Below, in pieces: positions 49,141 to 62,380 of a DNA stretch of 64,000 bases. Every line of letters starts with the position of its first letter. The stretch's first letter is position 1. The notes beneath the pieces were generated by a model. That model had not been told where the DNA came from. It saw nothing but the letters and a program-made list of their open reading frames with translations, and did not search any database. Source of the stretch: Mangifera indica (taxonomy: Eukaryota > Streptophyta > Magnoliopsida > Sapindales > Anacardiaceae); contig NC_058143.1 of assembly GCF_011075055.1 (NCBI RefSeq), positions 18,550,930 through 18,614,929 on the forward strand, read 5' to 3'. The translations under genes and the position numbers were made by a program.

Positions 49141-52100
49141 CCTGAAGATTTTCCCGAGAAAATTAAAAATTTTCCGAGAACATTTAGCTTATCCTAGATA
49201 AAATAATTTCACATTTATCGTCCGCGTGCGAGATCTACCGAGAGTGAGGGAGAGAGAAAGAAGAGCGCGAGATGTCATTAGAAAGTAGGAAAATCGAAGA
49301 TGGAACGTGACGTGAAGTGGCAGTTTCAGGACCGTTGATGGAGGTTTACTTTGGTGTTCAGGTGAGGCCACGTGGTAGTCTCAAAGACGTTTTACAAAAT
49401 TCTTGGAAGGTGATGTGCACGCGAGAAATGTTGCGTGATAAATTAGAGGATAAGGTTAACAAAAATATCTTTAAAAAAAAAAGATATTTGTCTGCTGGGG
49501 TGATTCTTTCCGCCAATAATCCATTGCCGCGTGGAACTACAATAATTTTACAAATTCTTTTTATTTCTTATGTTCAAAATCGTAAATATTATATTTCATG
49601 GTATATTTTTTAGCTTATGTTTGTCCAACAACCAGTAATTTAGTAATGGACAATTACACAATCCAGATTCTTGTTGGGCTTGAGCCCATGGGCCTTAAAA
49701 TTTGGTCTTTCAACTTGGAGTTATAATGGCAAAGCCCAACCTGGTGGTACTGACTAAAGATTAAAATTTTAGGGTTTGATTTCAAAATAGAGATTTCAAT
49801 GCACAATTTACCTTTCAAAAAAGTAATACTCACTCCTTGATAATTTCCATTTTTGCTTTTCAATATTTTTAGCCCATACTAAGTTATGGAATGTGAAAAA
49901 ATTAAAAAAAAAAAGTGGGAATAAATAATGTTTTAATAAGATTTCTTGTTGTTAATTGATATATATAATTTAGAACTTTACGCAAAATACATTACAGTAG
50001 TGACGTTGAGTATTAGATAAACGTGAAGAGAAAGTTGGACACAATGATTTTTTAGCGTGATTAAACCTATTGTTTGAGAGCTACATCCATGGTTATGTCA
50101 TTAATTACTCTTGAAAAATGTTCTAAGAAAAATATACTGAAAAGAACTTAGTTTTGGTCTTGAGTCCGAAAGAGAGTTGTTGGATTTGCGAAAACCTTCA
50201 AGTCTAACTTATGATAATGCTGATTTAATCCTATATATAACAAATATGATATGAAAGTAATGTCGGTTGGTAGATTATACTCACTTTTTGAAAGATGTAT
50301 TTGAGCAGGTCGAAAATACAAACTACTATTTTTGTGGTTGCTCGTTTCTAAGAAAGATACTATGTAAGTAGAATTCTACTGTATGACGCCATGAAACAAG
50401 AATTTTGGTCTACATATAAAGACAAGAATGAAGGAAAAAAAAGGGGTTGCAAGAAATGGGTGTGTGTGAATCACCTGAATTAAAAGGAGTTTTTAGAAGG
50501 ATTTAAAAATTGGAAGAATTGAATGCTTTATAGAAATTGAAAAAAAAAAAGGTCAAGTCTCAAAAAAAAGTAGTGGGGGAATCAAAATCTCTACTAACAA
50601 AAATGGAGAAAATTTCAAGATGGCTTTATCGAGCATAGGAATCACTTTTTTATCACACATACTCAATATGTCGCTCTTCTCTTTTGACTCCCAAACTCCA
50701 ACTCTAACCAACATCTCTCACAAACTACACCTTTGTGTTATTTTTCTATTCTCTCAATGGATACTGAATTCAATACGATTTTCATCTCATTTCTAGCTTA
50801 TCATTTATCATGTACGGATTTCTTATGGTTCCAAAGAACTATGGAAAAGCCTTCCAAGCTATAAAAATAATTCAAATAGCAATATCGCATGCATCCAGTT
50901 TTAAGTATCTAATTAGACTATAAAATAATTTGTTATCATGTAATTATGCGTTACTTTATTTTTAATTTAAAATCATTACTTGTTACTTAAATGCATATTC
51001 AAAACTGAATTCACATTATTTTATTATAGGATTTTACCGAAAAAAAATACATTGAATGTGAAAAATTAGGTGAAAAGTTGATTGAGAAGATTATAGTAAT
51101 CTTGTTAGGTCAAGCAAGGGCCCGAGCAAGTCTTATTCATTGACCTTAAACACAGAAATGCTCACTGTTTGACTCAAATTTCATGTTTAACACACTTAAC
51201 TTGGATAAAAAAAGAAATTGATAATATATATTTGGACCACCCAAAACTATTTATACCCATTAATCTTATCCTTCATTCATTATAAATGCAAAATACCCAG
51301 CTGGATTCAACTCATCTAACATCATAATCGGCATCCAAGACCAAACCAAATAAAGGAAGGTTAAAATGTGATTATCTGATTCATTTAGGTCAATTTAATA
51401 TATCAGAACTTATTATTTTTTTACATTTTTACACATAATAGTTTAACCTTATGCCAGTTTTCCATGTGATATATAAGTTTGTAAATGTAGTAATTTATAA
51501 TGGTAAACAGCTAGAAGCAATTTGAAATAATGCATGGAGAAATATATATAAAATAATGAGTGACGAAGTTGTGACTTAAGACAGCAGATGTGAAATGAGA
51601 ATGAAAGAGTGAAATAGGGTCTTTTTTTTTTTTTTTCCATGCAGATATGTGACCCACGTTGGGGAGAATCTGACCCACATGGTGTTAAAAAGTGAAGAAT
51701 TGGCCAAGACTAAGGAGGTGGTTATGATGGCAGTCTTAAGCAGAAAAAGGGCTTTAAAATCAATTCAAAGCTTATGGTGAGCTACTTCTGATCTCATGCC
51801 ATGCATGATGCTGCAACGAATGAATAATAAAGTGAAAGTTTCCCATTGGCTGGTTTATATTCTTTGCAACTCTTCACAAGCAAACATAAATTCTGCCACC
51901 AAAAAGATAGTTAAAAAAAAAAATGCACAATATGCTACTTTGTTTTTGTTTTTCTTTCTCTTTTGGGTCAGATTTTCACACTTGGAACCAGACCATCTTC
52001 TGTTTTTCAACGAATTTGGTAAAAATGAAGAAGGTAACATTGTATTTGACACCCAGCAAAAACATTTGTCAATTGTTTGTTGATGCTCCATCCAATCATC

Positions 52101-52704
52101 AAAAAGTTTATAGAAATGCTCAACTCTTGAACCGCCTGCAGCTAAATCTCTTCTATCATGTAACTTAAGACCTCCTGGCCCCTTGCATGAATTTATTTGC
52201 CTATGTAATGAAGAATCTAAGAGACTGATCAGTAAGCTAGGCAACAACAATCTACACTTCTATATATATTCATTTGTATGAAGATGAATGCCTGATCTCT
52301 TAGCCCAGAATTTTATTTTAGAAGCCGATAGGTGCTTTGATTATTTTCAGCTGTAAAGAAAAGAAAACTACATTATAGGTTCTATGGTGCTTAACATCAA
52401 AAGTGAATTTGTTGAACGTGAAGTTTGGCTATAACATATTACCTGCTTGGATTGCAGATTCCAGTGAGTTTTTCCTTAATTGAGCAACGCATATCCTCTT
52501 TCTGTTCTAGCCACACCTTCACGTGCAAATACAAAGAGAAACAAACTGCAGGTTGATACAAAAATACATGAAGATATATAAACAATTCAAACAATTACAT
52601 GCTGGCGATTAAAAAATATTAAGCCATTTGATGAATGATATATGTGGATACATACATGCAGGGAAGGAGGGTTATGTTGTAGAAGAGATTTTGAGATGAG
52701 TTAT
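49141..52704. other. Long intergenic region left of MIR166
   Basis: About 3.5 kb with no firm gene. 49141-49330 is the promoter and leader of the START-domain gene. 50903-51005 is a palindromic repeat. 51855-52250 holds a 131-codon minus-strand frame without a recognised family. 52250-52700 lies downstream of the MIR166 hairpin in its direction of transcription and may belong to the primary transcript. Confidence 0.5.
50903..51005. repeat. Dispersed AT-rich palindromic repeat (partial)
   Basis: Carries TTTGTTATCATGTAATTATG, then TTACTTTATTTTTAATTTAA, the left arm and core of the family. The right arm is degraded. Confidence 0.5.
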
Positions 52705-52779
52705 GTTGAGGGGAATGAAGCCTGGTCCGAGATCATTCAGATGATGAATGGTCTCGAACCAGACAGCATTCCCCTCAAC
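52705..52779 (-). ncRNA. MIR166: MIR166 microRNA precursor
   Basis: On the minus strand the sequence folds into a hairpin with the mature miR166 on the 3' arm at 52730-52710 (TCGGACCAGGCTTCATTCCC plus a final C) and the passenger strand on the 5' arm at 52772-52752 (GGAATGCTGTCTGGTTCGAG plus A). The two arms pair almost fully, extended by GTTGAGGGG/CCCCTCAAC at the base, around a short loop near 52733-52748. miR166 directs cleavage of class III HD-ZIP mRNAs, which control leaf polarity, meristems and vascular patterning. The mature sequence is an exact match to the conserved plant miRNA. A TATA box lies about 100 bases upstream (52882-52876), supporting independent transcription on the minus strand. 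Confidence 0.97.
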
Positions 52780-52875
52780 TTCTGTTTAAGATGGAGAAAA
52801 ATAAGGAGAAAGAGATTGTGAGAGAAGATTGCGTGGGAGATATTGATTTGGCCATGCATTGTCTAAGAAGGGCCC

Positions 52876-52882
52876 TTATATA
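52876..52882 (-). promoter_or_regulatory. Probable TATA box of MIR166
   Basis: TATATAA on the minus strand, about 100 bases before the base of the hairpin, predicts transcription starting near 52845-52850 and running toward lower coordinates. Confidence 0.55.
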
Positions 52883-55335
52883 TGCGAGGGTGAGTTGAAT
52901 CTATATGGTTATGTGGGTCCGATGACATAGACTTCCACTTTCTACAGCTTTTCCCATTTTGCTAGCTAATTAGCTTTACAAAGCAACCCATGTATGAATC
53001 TGATTTGGTCTACCTGTATATTGTATTTTGGCTGAGTTTATATAAGAAATACAAATGCTGCAGTACTTGCCTTCAGTTTTACCAAATCTTTTAGGAAAAT
53101 GATGATACAGATTAACTTACAGTTTGGTAGAGGAAAGTGAAGACCAATTGTCAGTAATATATTTGGGTTAAAACGTAAGAAAATTGGTGCACTTCTGGAG
53201 TTGAAAGCAAGAGCTTCTTTAAGCTTACTTGCTCATGTAAATCTTTCATTGATATGTATATTGTTAATATTCATGAAAATCATTAAGAGTTATGCACTCA
53301 ATTGAATACTCAGACGATATATTATTATATGATTAAGTATTATTTTATTCTTAATTTAAAATTTTCTAATTATATTATGACACATTATCTTAAATACCTA
53401 AAACAATATATGACATTACAAATGTCGTATGATAAAAGCAATGGTATCAAGAATTAAAATGAACTGATCATTGCTTTACATTGAAATTTTAGAAGGGTTA
53501 AAGTATAAGAAGATTGGCGATACTGAAGGTGAAAGCAAGAGCTTCTTTTAGTAACTAATAAAATTGAAGCTCTCTTTGAGTATTAATTCCCCTCTTTCCT
53601 TGAATTCATAAAACAAAAAGAGGACACATGGCATTGATAAAGCCCCCCTATATGATGAAAAAATCTTATCAAGGGTTATAAACATGATAATTGCTTAGAG
53701 GGATTGATGCATTACAGGATTAGTGGCAAAAGAAATGAAAGTAGCTGTAAGTTAAAGGGTGTTTCTTTTTGCTTCCCACTTGAGAAAAAGAAAGGAAAGC
53801 GAGAGGAGTGAGAAGCTTCATCCATGAGAGGCTTACCCCCAAATAGTATGATTCCGAGCTTAAATGGAAAGATATACAGGTTGGCCTGTTACAGCTGTAT
53901 CAGACCCAATATTCATATAAAGTAGAAGATTGTGTAAACTGAATCTTATATAATTTGGTAAGTATCTTCTTCATATTGTGCAACTTGTCTGTCTCTATGT
54001 CTCGACATAGGTGAAAAATTCAATTATATAAAGGGGTTAAGTAAATATGTTCTATTCTTCTTGCTTACACATTGTGGACTATGATTAAAACTGGGTTAAA
54101 AACTCTACTTCTGTTTCTGTAGAACTTATAATTGATATAAGGCAGCTAACGAATCACTTTGCTTATTTCTAAGAGCATCTGAGTCTTGGGATCAACTAAG
54201 CTTCTCATTGTTTTGGAAAATTGACTTGACAAGTCAATTTGCATAGATTTCTGCCAACCACCACATTGGTAGATCGAGATGCTCATTCTAAAAGGGTAAA
54301 CAAGGCCTTCTGTAGAATAGAGTAGCTATAGACTGTGACAAGGACTTTGGAACTTGGAAACCCTTAAGGCTTAAATGGTAAAGAATAAAAAATTAGAGAT
54401 ATGCATTGAGAACACAAGAGCTCCAAGAAGAGCCCATCTAAAGCTTGAATCCTTCAGACTAACAATTTTGTTTCAACAATTGGGACACTATCTGCTCAAA
54501 AGTTGTCTTTTGCTGTTTAACCACTAATATAGCGCAACATTAAGCTCTTTACACTCTACCAGCATCTTTTTCTTTTGCTTTAAGAGCCTTCTTTTATGAA
54601 GCTAACCATAACCATTCAAAACAGTGAATTAGTGAATTATATAATAACCCACAATTAGTGGGCTCCTCTGTCTCTAACTTTATACCTTTTCTGTGTTTAA
54701 AGTAACTAAACAGCCCAAACATTACTTATTATACACTAACTGACCAATCATGAGACAATCTTCACTGCTTTCAAACATTTTGGTACAAGTGTTACAAGGA
54801 CTGCTCACTGCATCAGATGAGTCCCAAAAACATTATTATTGTCCTAGGCAAAACCCTTTGACCGTTTCTAACCAGACAACCAGTTCTCAATCAAAATATC
54901 TTTTTCAAACTCAGCCTAAAATCAATATGTGGACAAGGTCATAAGTAAACAAAAGGAAGACAAAACCTGTGCAATATTTTTCCATGCATTCAAAACAAAG
55001 AAGGAAACTGAGATAGGTTTCATTTAGCAGTGAGATTATTCAAATATAAGACAGAAGTACAAGGAGAAGTAATTGTGATTTTTGCAAAATGGACTCTTTA
55101 TATATAAAGTGATATAAATTACAGAAAATTTACACTTCATAATTACACAAACTCCGCAGCAAGTCCTTCCAACTTAAACACAGTAAAAATGCACATTCTT
55201 CAGAGAAGTCACAAGAAAACAAGAGAAAATGAAGACCTTTCCCCTCTTTAATAACTTAAATAACTCACCAGAAATTTAAGAATGGACGTCAACAATGTCT
55301 ACATTACTCGGCCCATTTACCAAGGGCAGAATTAC
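52883..55335. other. Intergenic region between MIR166 and the WVD2-like gene
   Basis: Upstream region of MIR166 followed by the 3' flank of the WVD2-like gene. It contains a palindromic repeat at 53300-53395 and a phrase about gene-distal GAGCTTCTTTTAG duplicated at about 53211-53225 and 53539-53555. No protein gene is supported; the 64-codon frame at 54750-54944 has no family resemblance. Confidence 0.5.
53300..53395. repeat. Dispersed AT-rich palindromic repeat
   Basis: GACGATATATTATTATATGA on the left mirrors TAATTATATTATGACACATT on the right, around TTATTTTATTCTTAATTTAA. A well preserved member, in the region upstream of MIR166. Confidence 0.6.
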
Positions 55336-57406
55336 CTATTCCACATGATTTGGTTCATTGAGTTCAATATTGGAATGATCATTATGGATGTCACTTAAAT
55401 CCTTTACATTTGTGAAACTGCGGGTGTTGGTGTCTTCCAAGTATTCACCAACACTGTGACGGTTTACTGAACAGCAAGCTCCTTTCACTTTTTCTCCTTG
55501 ATTTGAACTGACCGCATCACTATAGCTCTTTCTTCGTCCTAGCTTCGGTGATTTTGCACGAGTTGGTGGCATCTGGCACACATCCAGGGCACCAAAATAC
55601 AATTTAAGCCATTTATATTGGAGAAAAAAAATTTTCTAATAGATGAACCATATGCTTGTCCTTTTGACTTCTGTTCAAAATTAAATTAGTCAAATTTTCT
55701 CAGTCGTTTTGAGGGCAAAGTGGTTTAAATAGTATCTCAGAATCCTAGACTTTTATATGACAAAAAGAACCACACAAATAATTGGATACCTTTTTCAGTT
55801 CAGTTTTTGGTGGTGGTCCCTCATGGTAGAAGCCTGGCATGGGGCTTGCCTTAAATGTTAAACTCTTTCTGAATTGCTTGATAGCCACCTCTCTCTCTTC
55901 CTTCAAATATTATTATTTGCAAAAAGGAAAAAGTAACAAGATGGATCAGAATTTATTTGACTCAAAACAATCAACATAACTGATAGTGAGAAGAGAAAGT
56001 AAAGATTGTAAGAGAACCAATTTCCATTAAAAACTATGAGAAAGAGAGATTTCTAACTGTTCTAATTTACATGAGAGCAATACCTTGGTCCTTGCTTCAT
56101 TTTGGCATTTCTCAGCTTCAATCGCTTGGTGTTTCTCCTCTAATTTTGAATAAAACTAAAATTTGCAACACCATAGATACAGCACATTATATATGGAAAA
56201 TCAAAATATAGATTTCAGATGGAATATATTCATAAATGCAGTACCTCCTTCCGTTTCTCCGCACGTTCTGTACATCTAAGCACAGGAGCTGCTGCAACAT
56301 TCATCTTGGACTTAATGGTCCGTACAGATGCTGCAGTGCTATGCATAGTCAAGAGATATCATCAATTTTGAAAAGAAAAAGAGTGGAGAGGCAATAGAAA
56401 GAACAAGAATGTATAGAAGAATAAGATATCAAACAAAAATTCTTGGAGGCAAAAGGATACGAGGAAGCTACAGAACAAGAATCTTCCTCATCAGGATGCT
56501 TCTTGTTCTTGGGTTGCAATGGTATCCTTGGCACCATAGGTGGCTGCAACCAAACAACAAAGCTAAAGTTCAGCAATGAACAACTTCATCATCGTGAATC
56601 TGTCAACTCTATGATTTCAAATAACAGTTTGTACAACTTTTAACCAAATGAAAACTTTTACAGAGCCAGCAAATACAAGTTGCTCATTGCACTGCCATGA
56701 GATTCATTTTGATCTATTAGTAAAAAATTAACTTTGCCACGATTGGTCATCTTGAGAGAACGAGCTTCAAGTTCGGAAAACCAATTTAATTAATAATCAG
56801 TTAACATCAGTTTTATAGTTGCCAGAAAAGATTATTCTTAAAGGAGAGCACCTGATTCTTCTTTTTTGTGTTTGGATGACGCACACCATTCGCATTAGAT
56901 GATTTATTCACAGCTGCAGCAGCATAAGGTTCAGACGCAGCAGGACGAGCTCCATTTGAAGCACGCTTTTCAGTTGCCAGGTAAAATGGCTGTGGAATAG
57001 TATGTTTTGTCCGAATATTTCCGGAAGTGGCTTTTGATGCATGTTTCACAGCTACACGTGACTTGTTATTTTCCTTTGTTTTCAGACCTTTTGGTTTGAC
57101 CTTCTCCGGCAAGCCAGTCTCCAGATTTGAGTTTGCTATGTTCTGCTCCTCTTTATTTTTTTCCATATTATTCAGTCCAGATATTTCAATTGAGGATTCA
57201 GTAGTACAGACCTTCACTTCATATTCTTTTACTTCAGCGCTCTCTTCCACACCTTGTTGTTCAGCATTCCCATCAACATATGAGCCCGGACCATCATAAT
57301 GATTGGGAATTGTTTCATGATCAGAATCATGGGAAACACCATTTGAGTAAACCATGACACAATCAGCTTCCTTGTCCATACAAACATCGGTAACTTCTAT
57401 CCCCAT
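55336..57406 (-). CDS. WVD2-like TPX2-domain microtubule-binding protein
   Basis: Member of the plant WAVE-DAMPENED2-like family, which bind and bundle cortical microtubules through a TPX2-type motif. Six coding exons: 57406-56852, 56543-56461, 56338-56245, 56155-56084, 55900-55790, 55572-55336, giving 383 residues. The N-terminal half is acidic and disordered, then basic ([16 protein letters not shown]). The TPX2 motif begins at about residue 230 ([20 protein letters not shown]), with [16 protein letters not shown] at about 245-260 and [37 protein letters not shown] after it. [18 protein letters not shown] follows, as in the family. The tail is acidic. All junctions are GT-AG, with phases closing exactly. 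A 2.2-kb intron separates a 5'UTR exon (ending at 59633) from the coding part. The exact WDL subgroup was not determined. Confidence 0.92.
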
Positions 57407-57410
57407 GGCA

Positions 57411-59632
57411 CTGCAACAAAGAAATATAGATGTCAAAGTTATATCAAATTTGAAAATTTTTCTGTAGTCACAAATGATCTCTGTACCAAATGTATGGTAA
57501 CCATTACTCAAATCACGGCCATATTAGATGGTCCAATAATTTGCCAATGCAAAGCAACCTCTATTTTCAAGGCAATGAGGAAACAAAATAACTAAGCATA
57601 CTCTTATGAGTAGTAATTATAGTATCACAAACAATTAAGATCAATAGTATTAATAAAATCCTTCTGATTTCAGTATCTTATATATGTTATGTTATCTACT
57701 GTCAAAACAAAAAAGCAGTAAAGGGAGAAAATTATAAACATTTATAGAAGCCAGTTTATAGGTTATAAGTCCAAACAACAAGAGACATGGTGCAAGTAGG
57801 GTAGTACTGCAAAGGAAGACAAAGAAATGGCATGACGGCTCATTACATTTTTAGCGTATGCAAGACTATAGAAAGCCTTCATGACAAAGTCTATTGTTCT
57901 AAGGGTTTAACTAAGCCCTTCCATGCTGGAGGACATAAAACTTTAGCTAGAGACAGAGCCATACTTTAGTTGAAGAACAAAATGAACAACAAAGAAGAAT
58001 TTACAACATTAATTTTAGAAACACTACTACACATGCATAATGAGTATGACTGTTGTGGATGTAAAATGTTTATGATTAAGATGGTATTATTTATAAAATT
58101 CTGATTTTACTATGACCTTTTAGACTGAATACAACAACAAAATATTTCAAAAAGGCTACAAAAATTAAGCAGGCATCCAAATATGAAACTTCAGAAACAA
58201 AAAATCAAGGGAGAACAATAAATATCCTTAATTACTCTTGTGGAGAACTATGTGTTTCCTATGAGAAAGAATTAAGCCTTCGGGGTGATCACAGAATTGG
58301 TATTAATAATAAGGTGGCAAATATGATAGAAAAATATGGAAATTGGCTTCTAATTCCCATTAAGAGTAATTGCAATTATCATATTTTACCAGGTAAAAAG
58401 AATATTTCAGGTATCTGTTATCAGTTACAACTTACTAGTAGTATACAAATTTCCAGTTTGCAAATATTCATTGAATTTTATCCTGGGCCCATGCAGCTAT
58501 CTACCGAATCATTCCTCTTTTCCAGAACAACACTCCATTATAAGTACAAAAAGAATCACAAAATAAAACTCATTTTAGTGGCAACTAAACATTAAAATGA
58601 TATTAATGAATCCAATACTACCTGCACTAATAAAAGATATTCAAGCTTGACTGAACAAAAAGGCAATGTAGAAAAGAGAAAACATTAAGAAAATGAACCA
58701 TAAAGGCTTTGACAAGCTTGAAAAACATTTTGTTGATTCTAAAAGAAAACAGCAACAGGAAACATAATCATTATTCAGAAAACCAGACGGTCAAGACAGA
58801 AAGAAGAAAAATCAGAGAAATGAGTCTGCTCAAACCAATAATCATGACAAATTTCCAACCAAACAACCAGATTATACTCTAAAAAGCAATATATTAACTA
58901 TGTGGGGACAAAGTCAAACAAGAAGAAATTGAGTTTAGTTTGAATAAAGAGAAAAAGCAAGACACAACCAAAATTAAGAAATGATATTAAAAATGAAACA
59001 AAAACATTCCTGAGTGTATATTAGAAAATAAGGACACATCACCAACTACAGAATTGATTCAAAACTCAAACCACCCAATCTTTTAGTTGGCCATATTTAA
59101 TTATAAAATTGTTCAACAAGGTGTTGACACATCCTGAGCTTGAACTCATAAACAAACATGTACTATGTTAAGAGTTCACTTATTTATCTCTAGACACACA
59201 AAAACAAAAACAAAAGGAAAATTTAAACTTTAAAAAAATAAAAACTATGACCCAAAATAATGAAAACTGAATCCCATTCTGACCCAGAATATCTTTACTC
59301 ATAATACTGTAGAAAAAAATTTTAAAAATTAAATTTCTGACTCCAACAAATGTACCTTAACAAAGCTAAAGCAGTATCAAAGTTTCAATTTTTTTTTTTT
59401 CATTTTCAAAAGGTTGCCATCAACAAAACAAAGCTCCCGATGAGAAGAAACAAAAAAAAAAAGATACTTGAATGCAAAAAAACAAATCCCAGAAGCAAAC
59501 AAACATCATTAACAGATCGGTTGGCCAAGGGATGCAGGAATGATTAAAGCTACATAACATGCATGGAAATAATAAACAGATCAAGAATTAGAAAACAGAG
59601 ATAGAGAATGTCAAATAAGGTAAATTACTCAC
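57411..59632 (-). other. 5'UTR intron of the WVD2-like gene
   Basis: Donor ATC/GTGAGT at 59632 and acceptor TTGCAG/TGCC at 57411 place only four untranslated bases between the intron and the ATG. Long first introns in 5' leaders often raise plant gene expression, but that is inference. No other gene is seen inside; frames such as 58314-58595 and 59350-59547 are unsupported. Confidence 0.65.
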
Positions 59633-59989
59633 GATTTTGGTCTGATCTAAGAAGAAAGCAGAAGCGGATTATGGCAATGGAGCTGTGCTGCTGTGCTTTG
59701 TGTTTTGTTTATGACTTTGTTGCTTCTGTTAACTATAGTTTAGTTCTTATACAAGTGTTCTGTGCTTGAATATCCTCAGTGTTAACGGCGTTACTTCACG
59801 GAGTAATTTGAGATTTGAAAATTTTAGAATCTTACCTTTAATTTGTATTTCCTTTTTCCAAATCAAGGCGGCAGCGGCAAGTGTCATTTTCTTTTATATT
59901 CTTTTATTGGGATGTTCATTAATAATGGCAAGAAAAATTAGTAACTGTAATCTTATTTATCTTGATTAATTTTAAATGTATAAGCATGG

Positions 59990-60095
59990 AGGTATTAAAT
60001 ATTAATTTATTATTATTAAATGATTTAATTATTTATTTTATTTTTAATTTAAAATTAATAAATTATATAATTAATATTTATTTATTAACACATGA
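59990..60095. repeat. Dispersed AT-rich palindromic repeat (degenerate)
   Basis: ATTATTTATTTTATTTTTAA with TTAAAATTAATAAATTATAT on its right matches the core and right arm of the family, with more erosion than elsewhere. Confidence 0.4.
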
Positions 60096-61465
60096 AATAC
60101 CATTCTTTTTTTTTTTCGCCTAGAATAAATAAACAATTAAATATTTAGATACATTGAAAAGTACCAGTATTTTTGTATAAATATTTTATTAAAATAACAT
60201 AAGAATATAAATTTAAATTTTGTTGATGATATATCAAGATTAAGCTTTCACTTTTTTTTTAATACAATAATTATGAAATCGACTGGTAAATTTGAAAATA
60301 TAATATTATTTAATGGGGAAATTAATAGTTTAGTCTTAATTTCATTGTGTCCCTTCAAATTATGACTTGAAGATTAGTTGAGATGTGGGATTAATGAATT
60401 AAAGAAAGAGAGATGCTCATATCTTAACGAAAAAGCAATTAAAGAGAAAGATGTTCAATTCAAATTATTGCTTTCCTTTGGCCCCATCTTTGATTGATCA
60501 TGCTTAACCCTTTTGATAAAGCTCTAACACCCTCTAATTAATTAATTAATTAATTAATTCAGTACTCAAATAATAAAATTCTTAATTCAAATTATGCATC
60601 TTCACCTAAACACAAAGTTGGGTAACTTGAATTCTTTGTCTGGAGAATCAAAACTTGTCTTGTCTTATCCTTCTCAATGCATGAACCACTTCTACTTCTA
60701 ACTATTACTCAATGCAAAAGGGTTATTATCATTGATGCTAATAACACTTTAATTTTGTTATTATTGATGGATTGTTTCATAATAATCCAATAAATCATGC
60801 CTAATTACTTATTACGTCGGAGTTTTGCGTATTTAATTACATAAATTCCAGGCAAAAACAAGTGGGTTTATTATAGATTAATTAAATAATTAATTAATGC
60901 TTAATATTATTTAATGGCTAGAATAATGACAATCTGTTGAAAGAGGACAAGGAAAAGGAAGAGAATGAGAGAAAGGTTCTAGTCAATGACCAAACTAATT
61001 TTTTAAATAACTAATTTTTTTTCAATTTTCAATTTTAAAATATATAATTTTAAAGTCTCCTAGTTAAGGCCAATGGGCCAATGGGCTGTGGGCGAGTATA
61101 GTTTGTGAGCTGTGAGGCTTCTTTACATTTGTGTTGCAAGATAAAACAGTGATGAGTAGAGTAAAAGTAAGACCGAAAATTCAAAAGGAATGATGGATGA
61201 TGATATCGGTCCCCGTTTCCTAAGAGTTGTACATGCCAACCTATATGATAAATCTCTCCTACCTCAATTTAGAATTAGAATTAGACCCGCCAAATTAACA
61301 TTAATTAATTAAACTAATAAGCGTAATTAATATTGTTGTTAATGGAAGTATTACTTTTATTATTATTTATTATTTCGTTCCCACGCATACTCACACGTGT
61401 ACAGGAATATTTCAATCTCTCCTGCCTATCATTGCTAAAATATTTATGTTTGAGAATTGGATAAT

Positions 61466-61466
61466 A

Positions 61467-61558
<92 letters not shown>
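61466..61558. repeat. (TA)n-(AG)n compound microsatellite
   Basis: A TA run (about 61474-61496) passes directly into an uninterrupted AG run from 61497 to 61558 (about 31 units). On the minus strand it creates a false open frame of alternating Leu and Ser. Confidence 0.95.
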
Positions 61559-61562
<4 letters not shown>

Positions 61563-61572
61563 GGTATTTTCA

Positions 61573-61650
61573 ACTTAGTGTTTAAATAATGTATTAACAT
61601 ATGATTGAATATTATTTTATTTTTAATTTAAAATTACTTAACTATCATTA
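61573..61650. repeat. Dispersed AT-rich palindromic repeat (partial)
   Basis: Carries GTATTAACATATGATTGAAT and TTATTTTATTTTTAATTTAA, the left arm and core of the family, directly beside the microsatellite. Confidence 0.45.
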
Positions 61651-62310
61651 ACTTTGGATGTGAAGAATTTCTAAATTTAATGAAAATCTTCTCATCAATA
61701 GATAGAAATTTTTGTTTGATATAGGGGATATGATCCATCTACTCTTTCTCTCTTCATTTTCTGTTTAGAGAAAGCAAATTGAATGATATAAGAAGCAATA
61801 GGAGAAGATAAAGGATATATAGACATTTAAAGGGATGTTCATTCTATTCCTTTTTTTTTTTTGAGAAAAAAGTCTCGTTCATTTATTTTTTGTCTATCAT
61901 TGATTTTTCTTCATTTTTGGGTTTCTCAAAGCCTTGAAATGGATTAAATCATTTTTGCTAATGAAATAAACGTAAAGCTCATTCTGAATGCTTTTTCGAT
62001 CCGAAAGTTCTCGCGAAGAGAATAATATGCTGCCCTCTATCTTTTTTTGCTTTGCTAATCTTCCTCTCTAGCGCAAGTGGGGTGGCAGTGGGTGTGGGAG
62101 AGAGAAACTTAAGAGAAGACGCATTTCTGTTAGGTCCTTTTTTTTTCAATGCAACACGTAATCTATATATCCAATTCAAAAACTTAAAATTAGGTACATA
62201 TAATTTCATTGTTTTCTAGTTCACTCATTTATCTTCTTCATCATTTACTCTTTATTTGCCATCAAAGTTTTAATCTAAATTAAGCGTGGATCCAATCAAA
62301 AGATTATTTG

Positions 62311-62380
62311 TAAGTCAACTAATTTGATTAATTAGTCAAACATCATTTTTAAGTCAACTGATTTGACTAATTAGTCAAAC
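62311..62380 (+). repeat. Tandem duplication, 39-bp unit
   Basis: Two copies of TAAGTCAACT(A/G)ATTTGA followed by (T/C)TAATTAGTCAAAC at 62311-62341 and 62350-62380, differing at two positions. The unit is itself partly palindromic (TTGA...TCAA). Confidence 0.7.

Noticed and set aside
61412..61600. Minus-strand frame of alternating Leu and Ser
   Set aside because: It is the translation of the AG microsatellite.
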